A DNA stretch of 43,120 nt from Methylococcales symbiont of Hymedesmia sp. n. MRB-2018 (lineage in GTDB: Bacteria; Pseudomonadota; Gammaproteobacteria; Methylococcales; Methylomonadaceae): positions 1 to 43,120 of the forward strand of contig QPIN01000045.1 of the NCBI GenBank assembly GCA_003666385.1. The letters run 5' to 3'. A program made the translations under genes and the position numbers. Below are positions 30,009 through 38,249 of the stretch, piece after piece. The notes under the pieces were generated by a model. That model did not search any database. It was not told the origin of the DNA and worked only from the letters and a program-made list of their open reading frames with translations. Position 1 is the first letter of the stretch. Every line of letters starts with the position of its first letter.

Positions 30009-32228
30009 TTAATATAAATCAACAGGGTCTACATCCAATGACCAGCGGACTTTTTTGCTTTCTTTTAGAGTGTATAACTGAGGGATTAGAAGTGTCAGTA
30101 AAACATGTAAACTTTGTCTTTGTGTATTCTGCAACAACAACTGAAAATGATAATATCCTGCACGTTTAGCCATAGGAGCAGAAACAGGACCGAGAATGCG
30201 TGTTTGCTGATGATTCAAATTTTGAATCAAGCCAGTAACGACATTAAGAAAAATTTGTGGTTCATCTGGACTCCTAGCATAAACTCTTAATAAGGCTTGA
30301 AAGCTAAAAGGCGGTAACATCGCTTGTTGTCGTTCAGCTAGAACAGTTTTGGCAAATGCGTTATAGCCGTCTTTAAGCAAAATGGATAATAACGGATGAT
30401 TAGGCTGTCTAGTCTGTAAAACAACTCTACCAGACTTTTCTGCTCTGCCCGCTCTGCCAGCAACTTGGATAATTAATTGTGCCAGTTTTTCTGTGGCATG
30501 GAAGTCTATACTGAACAAGCCACTGTCAACATCCAGAATAGCGACCAAGGTGACATTAGGAAAATGGTGGCCTTTAGCCAGCATTTGAGTACCTAAAATA
30601 ATATCTACATTACCTTGGTTTATTTGTTCAAGATGATTTTCTAGTGTACCTTTTCGTTGCGTGGAGTCTCTATCTAAGCGGATAATTTTTTGTTGGGGAA
30701 ATAAAGTCTGTAACGCTTTTTCAACACGTTCTGTACCCAGGCCGAGTGCCTGGAGTTCTCCGCTTTTGCAGGCTGGGCATTGCTGCAATAAAGACTGCTG
30801 ATGTCCACAATGATGACAACGCAATACTTTTTCAGCATAGTGAATGACTAAACTGGTGTCACACCGATGGCATCGTGCTACCCAACTACAGCTATGGCAA
30901 ATTTGTACTGGAGCAAAGCCTCTACGATTTAAAAAAAGCAGGACTTGTTCTTTTTTGTCCAATGTTTTTTTGATCAAGGTAAGGAGCGGTTCTGATAGTC
31001 CATCCTGTAATATTTTATTACGCACATCAAATAATAAAAACTCAGGCTCGATAGCTATTCCTGCTCTTTCGGGTAATTGTAATAGCTGAAAGCGTTTTTT
31101 ATTAACATTATGTAAGCTTTCCAGTGAAGGCGTGGCAGATCCTAAAACAACAGGAATATTTAATAATTTAGCTCTTACAATTGCCAAATCGCGTGCTGAA
31201 AAACGAAAACCTTCTTGTTGTTTAAAAGAACTGTCATGTTCTTCATCTAATATAATCAGTCCAGGTTTTTGTAGAGGCGTGAACATGGCAGAACGCGTAC
31301 CTAAAAGGATAGCACTATGGCCTTGTTGTATTTCTAACCAAGCACTGTGACGTTGCCTTTCTGTTAATTTAGAGTGTGAAACTGAAATAGCAACAGAGAA
31401 ACGTTTTCTAAAGCGGCTTTCTAACTGAGGTGTGAGTGTTATTTCGGGTAATAGTACAATTACTTGCAAACCATCATCCAACACTTTTTCAATGACTTGC
31501 ATATACACTTCTGTTTTTCCACTGCCAGTAACCCCCTCTAATAAGGTGACAGAGAAAGCTTTTAATTTACCAGATAATTGATTAATAGCATGTTGTTGTG
31601 GCTTATTGGCTGCTAAGGCTGATTCTGTTTGTAGATTAATATTGTTAGTCGTTTTAAGATTGGACTGGGTGCTGATTAATCCTTTTTTCATTAATGCTTT
31701 TACAGCAGGTCGCCAGTTTTTATCGAGTTTGGTCAACCTTGCAGAAGACAGGCTTTTGCCGAGCGAAAGAAAATGTTCAAAGATTATTTTTTGTTTGGGT
31801 GTTTTTAATAATTGTTCTGGCTTGATACATTCGCCTTTAGCAGAAAGAATATAGTGCTTTTCCTGAGGTAATATGGCTGCTTTGCCTTTCCTGAGTGAGA
31901 CGGGAAAGGCTGCACTGATCACTTCACCTATTGGATAATGATAGTAATCACTGGCCCATTGTAATAATTGAAAGTCCTTTGCACTCAGTAAAGAACATTT
32001 ATCTAGTATTTCAATGATGGTTTTTAATCGTTCAATTTTGATTTCACTACGGGTGCTTTGTGCTATGACAAACCCTACTTTTTTAGATTTTCCAAAAGGG
32101 ACTAGAACGCGACTTCCTACAGGGATATGAGTTACATTTTCAGGGGCTAAATAATCAAATAAACGATTAAGCGGAACGGCAATGGCTATTTTAAAAATCG
32201 GCAGAGATTTGTAGGTAGAGTTAGCCAT
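30009..32228 (-). CDS. priA: Primosomal protein N' (replication restart helicase PriA)
   Basis: A 739-residue superfamily 2 helicase that reloads DnaB at repaired forks. It has the N-terminal 3'-DNA-end-binding domain (residues 1-110), Walker A GVTGSGKTEVYM, the DEEH box in LIILDEEHDSSFKQQ, and the interrupting zinc region with paired cysteines (CHSCSWVARCHRC and CHHCGHQQSLLQQCPAC). Motif VI reads QVAGRAGRAEKSG. The ATG at 32226-32228 is preferred to a TTG one codon earlier. It has no close Shine-Dalgarno sequence. Confidence 0.97.
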   Translation of the reverse strand: MANSTYKSLPIFKIAIAVPLNRLFDYLAPENVTHIPVGSRVLVPFGKSKKVGFVIAQSTRSEIKIERLKTIIEILDKCSLLSAKDFQLLQWASDYYHYPIGEVISAAFPVSLRKGKAAILPQEKHYILSAKGECIKPEQLLKTPKQKIIFEHFLSLGKSLSSARLTKLDKNWRPAVKALMKKGLISTQSNLKTTNNINLQTESALAANKPQQHAINQLSGKLKAFSVTLLEGVTGSGKTEVYMQVIEKVLDDGLQVIVLLPEITLTPQLESRFRKRFSVAISVSHSKLTERQRHSAWLEIQQGHSAILLGTRSAMFTPLQKPGLIILDEEHDSSFKQQEGFRFSARDLAIVRAKLLNIPVVLGSATPSLESLHNVNKKRFQLLQLPERAGIAIEPEFLLFDVRNKILQDGLSEPLLTLIKKTLDKKEQVLLFLNRRGFAPVQICHSCSWVARCHRCDTSLVIHYAEKVLRCHHCGHQQSLLQQCPACKSGELQALGLGTERVEKALQTLFPQQKIIRLDRDSTQRKGTLENHLEQINQGNVDIILGTQMLAKGHHFPNVTLVAILDVDSGLFSIDFHATEKLAQLIIQVAGRAGRAEKSGRVVLQTRQPNHPLLSILLKDGYNAFAKTVLAERQQAMLPPFSFQALLRVYARSPDEPQIFLNVVTGLIQNLNHQQTRILGPVSAPMAKRAGYYHFQLLLQNTQRQSLHVLLTLLIPQLYTLKESKKVRWSLDVDPVDLY

Positions 32229-32566
32229 CAATTATGATTGTTTTTTTGTAACTACTTATTGAGTTCTTTTATTATTCAATAACTTGCAACTGCATTAAAT
32301 AAGTTGTTTCTTTCCGCGCTGATATTGTGAGCAGAATAAACACTGATGTGTATAAAGTATGTAAAATGCCTCGCTTTGGCTCAAGGTTTTATAAATTTAA
32401 GCGTCATACCATCACTTTCACCAATAACCAGATATTTTTTTATCCTGTTCTTTTAGTTTTAAAGAAGGGGGCAAAGCCCAGCCATGCGTTAAACGATAGT
32501 AACAACAAGAGTGCTGGGGCAAGACCGAAACAAATGAAGCTCATATTAGCACTTTTGTATTTTTTA
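32229..32566. other. Gene-free stretch between priA and dcd
   Basis: 338 bases between two minus-strand genes. Only short frames are found, including a 34-codon hydrophobic one on the minus strand (MSFICFGLAPALLLLLSF...) that has no support beyond being open. No repeat of the families above is seen. Presumably the priA promoter and the dcd 3' end. Confidence 0.5.
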
Positions 32567-33133
32567 TTATGCCTTTGGCAAGGTAACACCTTCTTGCCCC
32601 TGATATTTTCCAGCCCTGTCTTTATAAGAGGTTTCACAAATTTCATCAGCACCAAAGAACAGCATTTGAGCAACGCCTTCATTAGCATAAATTTTAGCTG
32701 GTAGCGGAGTGGTGTTAGAAAATTCCAAGGTCACATGCCCTTCCCACTCTGGTTCCAGAGGGGTGACATTCACAATAATGCCACATCTAGCATAAGTCGA
32801 TTTTCCTAAACAAACCGTGAGTACATCACGAGGAATTCTAAAATACTCTACGGTTCTGGCTAAAGCAAAAGAATTAGGTGGAACAATACAAATATCGGAT
32901 TTTATGCTGACAAAGCTTTGTTCAGAAAAGTTCTTTGGGTCTACAACTGCTGAGTTTATATTAGTAAATATTTTAAATTCATCAGAACAGCGTACATCGT
33001 AGCCATAACTGGATGTACCATAAGATATGACACCACCTTGAGCAGAAGCTCTTACCTGGCCTGATTCAAACGGCTCTATCATTTTATGTTCTACAGCAAT
33101 ACGACGGATCCATTTATCTGATTTTATACTCAT
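32567..33133 (-). CDS. dcd: dCTP deaminase
   Basis: A 188-residue homotrimeric enzyme that converts dCTP to dUTP for thymidylate synthesis. Marks: [21 protein letters not shown] at the N-terminus, [18 protein letters not shown], and the active-site region [18 protein letters not shown] with the catalytic glutamate. The ATG at 33133 gives the family N-terminus; an earlier TTG would add four residues. It is followed in the next 65 bases upstream by apbC on the same strand, an order common in gammaproteobacteria. Confidence 0.96.
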   Translation of the reverse strand: MSIKSDKWIRRIAVEHKMIEPFESGQVRASAQGGVISYGTSSYGYDVRCSDEFKIFTNINSAVVDPKNFSEQSFVSIKSDICIVPPNSFALARTVEYFRIPRDVLTVCLGKSTYARCGIIVNVTPLEPEWEGHVTLEFSNTTPLPAKIYANEGVAQMLFFGADEICETSYKDRAGKYQGQEGVTLPKA

Positions 33134-33197
33134 TGTGATTCCCAAAAAATTAGCGGTTTAAGGTACCACACCTAAGTGCGTATCGACTAGAGGAAAT

Positions 33198-34289
33198 TTA
33201 TCTATTTTTTATCACAATATTAGGAAATTTATTACTGTGATCTTTTGTTTTTAAAGCTAATTTGGCAGTCATTTTACGGGCAATAGCTTTATATATCTCA
33301 GCGGGTCTGCCATTAGGTTCGGCAACGACAGTCGGAATACCAGAATCTGCAAATTGTCGGATATTAATATCTAGTGGTAATGAACCTAATAAATCAATAT
33401 TATTTTTTACTGCCATAGTTTTACCACCACCTTGTCCAAAAATGGCTTCTTCATAGCCACATTTGTTACAAATATGGATACTCATATTTTCTATAATCCC
33501 TAAAACAGGCACGTTTACTTTGTCAAACATACCGAGTCCACGTTGTGCATCAATTAATGCAACATCTTGTGGTGTGGTAACGATAACAGCGGCGGTGACA
33601 GGAATTTGTTGTGCCAGCGTTAACTGAATATCACCCGTACCAGGTGGTAAATCTACAATCAAATAATCAAGATCATCCCAGTTAGTGTCTTTTAATAGTT
33701 GCTGTAAGGCATTGGTGACCATGGGACCACGCCAAATCATGGGCTGATCTTCGTCTATTAAATAACCAATAGATATGGTTTGAATATCGAATGAAATTTT
33801 GGGGTTCATTCGTTTGCCGTCATCACTGGATGGGTGACCCGATAAACCCAGCATAGTAGGAATACTGGGGCCATAGATGTCAGCATCAAGAATACCTACC
33901 TTGGCACCTTCAGCGACTAATGCCAAGGCCAAATTAACTGCTGTAGTCGATTTACCAACCCCACCTTTAGCAGAAGCCACTGCAATCATATTTTTAACAT
34001 TAGGTAACGGCTGTAAGTTTTGTTGTACTGAGTGAGAAGCAATATTAGATTTGATTTCGACAGTAATTTTTCCAACATCCGTTAAGGCTTGTAATTGTCC
34101 TTCAATAACTTTTTGCAATTCAGATAGATAACTTTTTGCAGGATACCCCAATTCTACATGCAGCTTAATATCAGCACCTTCGATAATAATTTTTCTGATG
34201 GATTTAGCACTAATCAAATCAGTCTCAACATTGGGATCAATGATAGTTTTGAGTTTGTTTTCCACATCGGATTTTGTAATTTCTGTCAT
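33198..34289 (-). CDS. apbC: Iron-sulfur cluster carrier ATPase ApbC/Mrp
   Basis: A 363-residue P-loop ATPase that carries and transfers Fe-S clusters. The N-terminal 80 residues are a DUF59/MIP18-type domain; the deviant Walker A is KGGVGKST at 108-115; the cluster-binding CxxC is Cys274/Cys277 in ICNKCGYEE. The switch DLPPGTGDIQLTL and the IRQFADSGIP region are typical. The ATG at 34289 follows GAGGAAGGAACA; a frame extension of ten codons upstream lacks such a site. Confidence 0.96.
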   Translation of the reverse strand: MTEITKSDVENKLKTIIDPNVETDLISAKSIRKIIIEGADIKLHVELGYPAKSYLSELQKVIEGQLQALTDVGKITVEIKSNIASHSVQQNLQPLPNVKNMIAVASAKGGVGKSTTAVNLALALVAEGAKVGILDADIYGPSIPTMLGLSGHPSSDDGKRMNPKISFDIQTISIGYLIDEDQPMIWRGPMVTNALQQLLKDTNWDDLDYLIVDLPPGTGDIQLTLAQQIPVTAAVIVTTPQDVALIDAQRGLGMFDKVNVPVLGIIENMSIHICNKCGYEEAIFGQGGGKTMAVKNNIDLLGSLPLDINIRQFADSGIPTVVAEPNGRPAEIYKAIARKMTAKLALKTKDHSNKFPNIVIKNR

Positions 34290-34385
34290 TGTTCCTTCCT
34301 CTATTAAAATAATGACCAAGTAATTAAGTCAGAATATAATGCTAATTTTATAAATATCAAGACGTTCTTTTTTGCTTAAACAATT

Positions 34386-34417
34386 GTAACTACTCAGCGT
34401 ACTCCGTAACTGCTTAG
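34386..34417. repeat. MITE family 1, end fragment D
   Basis: GTAACTACTCAGCGTACTCC followed by GTAACTGCTTAG matches the left end of copies C and E, then similarity stops. It lies in the 285-base divergent promoter region between apbC and the DAHP synthase gene. Confidence 0.8.
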
Positions 34418-34574
34418 CAGGATAAAATATATTTACTCCAAACAACCTCGGTTATTTACCTTTTATTTAACATATTGTTAGATATTATTGGTACTTAACA
34501 ATATAAAACAGTTAAAATACAGGGTTTTATTAAGATCTTGGCTGATTGACTATCAGTGTCTATATTGGAATACC

Positions 34575-35645
34575 ATGCAAAATAAATTTAACACCGATGA
34601 CTTGAGAATTTGTGAAACCAAGGAAGTGGTTGCACCTGTTCAAATTTATGAAGAAATTCCCATGACTGAAGCTGCGGCAGATACTATATTACAAACTAGG
34701 AATGATATTCATCGTGTTTTAGCAAATAAAGATGATCGCCTAGTTATTATCGTTGGCCCGTGTTCAATTCATGATACTAAAGCAGCCCATGAATATGCAA
34801 AATTATTGAAAAGCATTAAAGAAGAGCTAAAGCATGATTTGATTATAGTCATGCGGGTGTATTTTGAAAAGCCTCGGACAACGGTAGGCTGGAAAGGACT
34901 CATCAATGATCCCGATATAAATTCCAGCTTCAATATCAATAAGGGGCTTAGAATTGCACGTCAATTGCTCCTTGACTTGAATGATATGGGCATAGCCGCT
35001 GCCACTGAATATCTCGATCTCATTACGCCTCAGTATTTATCTGACTTGATTTCCTGGGGTGCTATTGGTGCAAGAACCACAGAAAGTCAGGTTCATAGAG
35101 AACTGGCATCGGGCTTATCCTGTCCTGTAGGTTTTAAAAATGCCACTGATGGTGGAATTAAAATAGCCATTGATGCCATTAATTCTGCAACAAATCCACA
35201 TCATTTTCTTTCTGTCACTAAAGCGGGCCATTCAGCTATTTTTTCGACTCGTGGAAATGAAGATTCTCATATTATATTAAGAGGCGGGAAGGATGGACCA
35301 AATTATGATGCTGTCAATGTAGAGAAAGTTGCGACTGGCTTGAGCCAAGCTAATTTAGCTAGTAATATTATGATTGATTTTAGCCATGCCAATAGTTTAA
35401 AACAATGTCAGCGTCAATTAGCTGTTGCTGAATATGTGGGAGAGCAAATAGCTAGAGGCGATCATCGCATTATGGGTGCCATGGTGGAGAGTCATTTAGT
35501 CGCTGGTCGCCAGGATGTTGTAGACGGTCAAGCTTTGACTTATGGACAGAGTATTACTGATGCCTGTTTAAGCTGGGATGATACCGTTCAATTATTACAA
35601 AATCTTGCAATAGCCGTTCAACAACGAAGAGAAACAACGAATTAA
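34575..35645 (+). CDS. aroG: 3-deoxy-7-phosphoheptulonate (DAHP) synthase, type I alpha
   Basis: A 356-residue enzyme that joins phosphoenolpyruvate and erythrose-4-phosphate in the first step of aromatic biosynthesis. It has the metal-binding GPCSIHD, the KPRTTVGWKGLINDPD loop, GARTTESQVHRELASGLSCP and the feedback-region N-terminus of the AroF/G/H family (KEVVAPVQIYEEIPMTEAA). The paralogue (Phe-, Tyr- or Trp-sensitive) cannot be told by eye, so the symbol is generic. The ATG at 34575 was chosen because the 29 codons before it look non-coding and the length then matches the family. thiSG follows 13 bases later. Confidence 0.93.
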   Translation: MQNKFNTDDLRICETKEVVAPVQIYEEIPMTEAAADTILQTRNDIHRVLANKDDRLVIIVGPCSIHDTKAAHEYAKLLKSIKEELKHDLIIVMRVYFEKPRTTVGWKGLINDPDINSSFNINKGLRIARQLLLDLNDMGIAAATEYLDLITPQYLSDLISWGAIGARTTESQVHRELASGLSCPVGFKNATDGGIKIAIDAINSATNPHHFLSVTKAGHSAIFSTRGNEDSHIILRGGKDGPNYDAVNVEKVATGLSQANLASNIMIDFSHANSLKQCQRQLAVAEYVGEQIARGDHRIMGAMVESHLVAGRQDVVDGQALTYGQSITDACLSWDDTVQLLQNLAIAVQQRRETTN

Positions 35646-35658
35646 TCTGGATTGAAAA

Positions 35659-36636
35659 ATGAAAATAAGTGTCAATGGTAATTCCCGAGAATACAACGAA
35701 GGTAGCGTCGTTTCAGATATTGTTGCTGATTTAAAATTAACGGGAAAGCGAATTGCAATTGAATTTAATAAAGAAATATTACCTTTTAACAAATTCAGCA
35801 CACAACAATTAAAAGACAATGATTGTATTGAAATCGTACAAGCTATTGGTGGCGGCCAAGATGATTCCTTTACTATTGCTGGACAAGATTTCACTTCGCG
35901 TTTATTAGTTGGGACCGGTAAATATAAGGATATGAAAGAAACAGCACAGGTCATTGAAGCCAGTGGCGCACAAATAGTTACTGTTGCGATTCGCCGAACT
36001 AATATTGGACAGAATGCTGATGAGCCTAATTTACTGGATCTGATTTCTCCAGATAAATACACCATTTTACCCAACACGGCAGGTTGTTTTACCACTGAAG
36101 ATGCGGTTAGAACCTGCCGCTTAGCAAGAGAACTATTAGCTGGACATAAACTAGTCAAACTTGAAGTATTAGCCGATCAAAAAACCTTATTTCCTGATGT
36201 AGCTGAAACTTTTATTGCCGCCGAGCAATTAGTCAAAGACGGATTTGATGTCATGGTATATACCAATGATGATCCTATTGCTGCTAAAAGACTAGAAGAT
36301 ATTGGTTGTGTGGCAGTCATGCCTTTAGCTGCACCTATTGGTTCTGGTCTGGGTATTCGTAATCCTTACAATATTTTGACCATTGTTGAAAATGCTAATG
36401 TGCCTATTTTAGTCGATGCCGGTGTTGGAACGGCCTCAGATGCAGCATTGGCGATGGAACTGGGTTGTGACGGTGTGTTGATGAATACGGCCATCGCAGT
36501 AGCACAAAACCCCGTATTGATGGCATCAGCAATGAACAAAGGTATTCAGGCGGGCAGAGAAGCTTATTTATCGGGGCGTATGCCTAAAAAACGCTTTGCA
36601 TCAGCTTCTTCACCGATTGATGGGTTGTTTTTTTAG
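35659..36636 (+). CDS. thiSG: Fused sulfur carrier ThiS-thiazole synthase ThiG
   Basis: A 325-residue fusion. Residues 1-66 are ThiS, a ubiquitin-like carrier ([15 protein letters not shown], ending [12 protein letters not shown]). Residues 70-325 are ThiG ([14 protein letters not shown], the Schiff-base lysine Lys167 in [16 protein letters not shown], then [20 protein letters not shown]), which builds the thiazole of thiamine. Free ThiS needs a C-terminal Gly-Gly for thiocarboxylation; here the glycines are internal. Such fusions are known and annotated as bifunctional proteins, but how the glycine is freed or used is not visible. It is close behind the DAHP synthase gene and ahead of trmB. 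Confidence 0.95.
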   Translation: MKISVNGNSREYNEGSVVSDIVADLKLTGKRIAIEFNKEILPFNKFSTQQLKDNDCIEIVQAIGGGQDDSFTIAGQDFTSRLLVGTGKYKDMKETAQVIEASGAQIVTVAIRRTNIGQNADEPNLLDLISPDKYTILPNTAGCFTTEDAVRTCRLARELLAGHKLVKLEVLADQKTLFPDVAETFIAAEQLVKDGFDVMVYTNDDPIAAKRLEDIGCVAVMPLAAPIGSGLGIRNPYNILTIVENANVPILVDAGVGTASDAALAMELGCDGVLMNTAIAVAQNPVLMASAMNKGIQAGREAYLSGRMPKKRFASASSPIDGLFF

Positions 36637-36663
36637 CTCATACTTCGCGGCAAAATTTTAACA

Positions 36664-37344
36664 GTGAAAATTACTCCTGAAAAAAGAATCCGTAGTTATA
36701 ACTTACGCCAAAGCAGAGCAACCGCAGGACAACAAAAAGCAATAGATAACTTATGGGACTCTTATTGTTTAGAACCCCTCGACTTATTTGACAATGAGAA
36801 TGTTTTTGGACGAAAAGCACCGTTGATTGTAGAAATTGGCTTTGGTACTGGCAGTAGTCTTGCGACAATGGCTGAAGCTAATCCAGATTTTAATTATCTA
36901 GGAATAGAAGTTCACAGACCAGGCGTTGCTCATTTGATGATGTTGCTTGAAGAAAAGGCTTTAAGTAATGTAAAAATTTATCATTATGATGCCTTTGATA
37001 TTCTTGAGCATAAAATTGCAGATAATACGCTCTTAGGTGTTCACCTTTTTTTTCCTGATCCATGGCATAAAAGACGGCACCATAAACGTCGAATTGTTCG
37101 TGCTGAGTTTCTTAGCCTGTTAAATAAGAAATTAATTTCAGGTGGCTATTTTCATGCCGCTACTGATTGGGAGCATTACGCTAAGGACATGTTAAGAATA
37201 TTAACCCGATCAAAAGGACTGATTAATACGGGTGCCGAGCATTCCTTTTCTATACGTCCAAGCTATAGACCCTTGACCAAATTTGAGAACAGGGGGATAA
37301 GGCTGGGACATGGGGTGTGGGATTTAATCTTTAAAAAACATTAA
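36664..37344 (+). CDS. trmB: tRNA (guanine(46)-N7)-methyltransferase
   Basis: A 226-residue SAM-dependent enzyme that makes m7G46 in tRNA. It has the SAM motif VEIGFGTGSSLATMA, the second motif YLGIEVHRPGVA, and the family signature HLFFPDPWHKRRHHKRRIV. The start codon is GTG at 36664 (KITPEKRIRSYNLRQSR). It lies 27 bases after thiSG. Confidence 0.96.
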   Translation: MKITPEKRIRSYNLRQSRATAGQQKAIDNLWDSYCLEPLDLFDNENVFGRKAPLIVEIGFGTGSSLATMAEANPDFNYLGIEVHRPGVAHLMMLLEEKALSNVKIYHYDAFDILEHKIADNTLLGVHLFFPDPWHKRRHHKRRIVRAEFLSLLNKKLISGGYFHAATDWEHYAKDMLRILTRSKGLINTGAEHSFSIRPSYRPLTKFENRGIRLGHGVWDLIFKKH

Positions 37345-37411
37345 ATGACCTAAAGAACAGTGTAATTGACGAAAAAATAGGGGAAGCCTAATGAATATGG
37401 ATAAAGTTGTT

Positions 37412-37428
37412 GGTTGTGCTGAGGTCTC
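37412..37428. repeat. MITE family 2, terminal remnant
   Basis: GGTTGTGCTGAGGTCTC matches the inner-to-outer end GAGTTATGCTGAGGTCTC of family 2 at most positions. No second end is seen. It lies in the pyrE upstream region. Confidence 0.45.
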
Positions 37429-37526
37429 TATTTGAGATAATTTTATTTTTTCTGACTGAAAAAATCTCTGTTTATGGAAAGGAACTAGGTATAATTCCCC
37501 TCAATTTAATCCCTTATAAAACCAAC

Positions 37527-38165
37527 ATGCTTGATTACCAAAAAGAATTTATTCAATACGCCCTTGATTGTGATGTTCTTAAATTTGGTGAATTTAAATT
37601 AAAGTCTAGACGCGTCAGCCCCTACTTTTTTAATACAGGATTATTTAACACAGGTGAAACCTTAGCTCAGCTAGGTCGGTTTTATGCACAGACCCTAATA
37701 GAATCAAAACTTGATATTGATGTTTTGTATGGCCCTGCCTATAAGGGGATTCCTTTGGCTAGTGCAACATCTATTGCTTACTCACAATTAAAACATGATT
37801 TGCCTTTTGCCTTTAATCGTAAAGAAGTTAAAAATCATGGAGAAGGCGGTTTGATTGTTGGCAGTCCCCTGCATGGAAAGATATTAATTATTGATGATGT
37901 TATTACAGCAGGCACATCTATAGGTGAATCGGTAGAAATTATTAAGCAAATGGGTGCTGAACCGGCGGGTGCTTTAATCGCTCTGGATAGGCAGGAAAAA
38001 GGTGAAAATAACAGCTCTGCTGTGGAAGATGTCAGTCAGCAATTTAATATGCCAGTGATATCCATTATTTCACTTTCTCATATCATTGAATATTTGGAAT
38101 TAGCAGACAATTGGTCAGAACAACTTGAAATAATTAAACAATATCGTCTGAATTATGGCATTTAA
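37527..38165 (+). CDS. pyrE: Orotate phosphoribosyltransferase
   Basis: A 212-residue enzyme that makes orotidine-5'-monophosphate. The PRPP-binding motif is ILIIDDVITAGTS; other marks are FKLKSRRVSPYFFNTG, GPAYKGIPLA and FAFNRKEVKNHGEGG. The ATG at 37527 (LDYQKEFIQYAL) is the standard start; the 40 codons before it cover the MITE remnant and a promoter-like AT-rich region. carA/carB of the same pathway lie elsewhere in the window. Confidence 0.97.
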   Translation: MLDYQKEFIQYALDCDVLKFGEFKLKSRRVSPYFFNTGLFNTGETLAQLGRFYAQTLIESKLDIDVLYGPAYKGIPLASATSIAYSQLKHDLPFAFNRKEVKNHGEGGLIVGSPLHGKILIIDDVITAGTSIGESVEIIKQMGAEPAGALIALDRQEKGENNSSAVEDVSQQFNMPVISIISLSHIIEYLELADNWSEQLEIIKQYRLNYGI

Positions 38166-38249
38166 GCCACAATAGCTACAGATTTTTAGCCTACAATTAT
38201 TGAAAAGTATTTAATCATTTAACCTGCGGAACATGAAAATAGGCGAGTC

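Noticed and set aside
30009..30169. Plus-strand open frame starting MKCMNKQEKWTAAL at 29966
   Set aside because: It runs antisense through the 3' end of priA and has no recognisable protein character.
32440..32688. Minus-strand hydrophobic frame overlapping the dcd 3' end
   Set aside because: Most of it is dcd DNA in another frame; the remaining 34 codons have no Shine-Dalgarno sequence, no homology I recognise and biased AT-rich composition.
34488..34574. Twenty-nine extra N-terminal codons for the DAHP synthase
   Set aside because: The added residues do not resemble the family N-terminus and would make the enzyme too long.
37407..37526. Forty extra N-terminal codons for pyrE
   Set aside because: They cross a MITE remnant and AT-rich promoter-like sequence; PyrE proteins start at LDYQKEF-like sequence.
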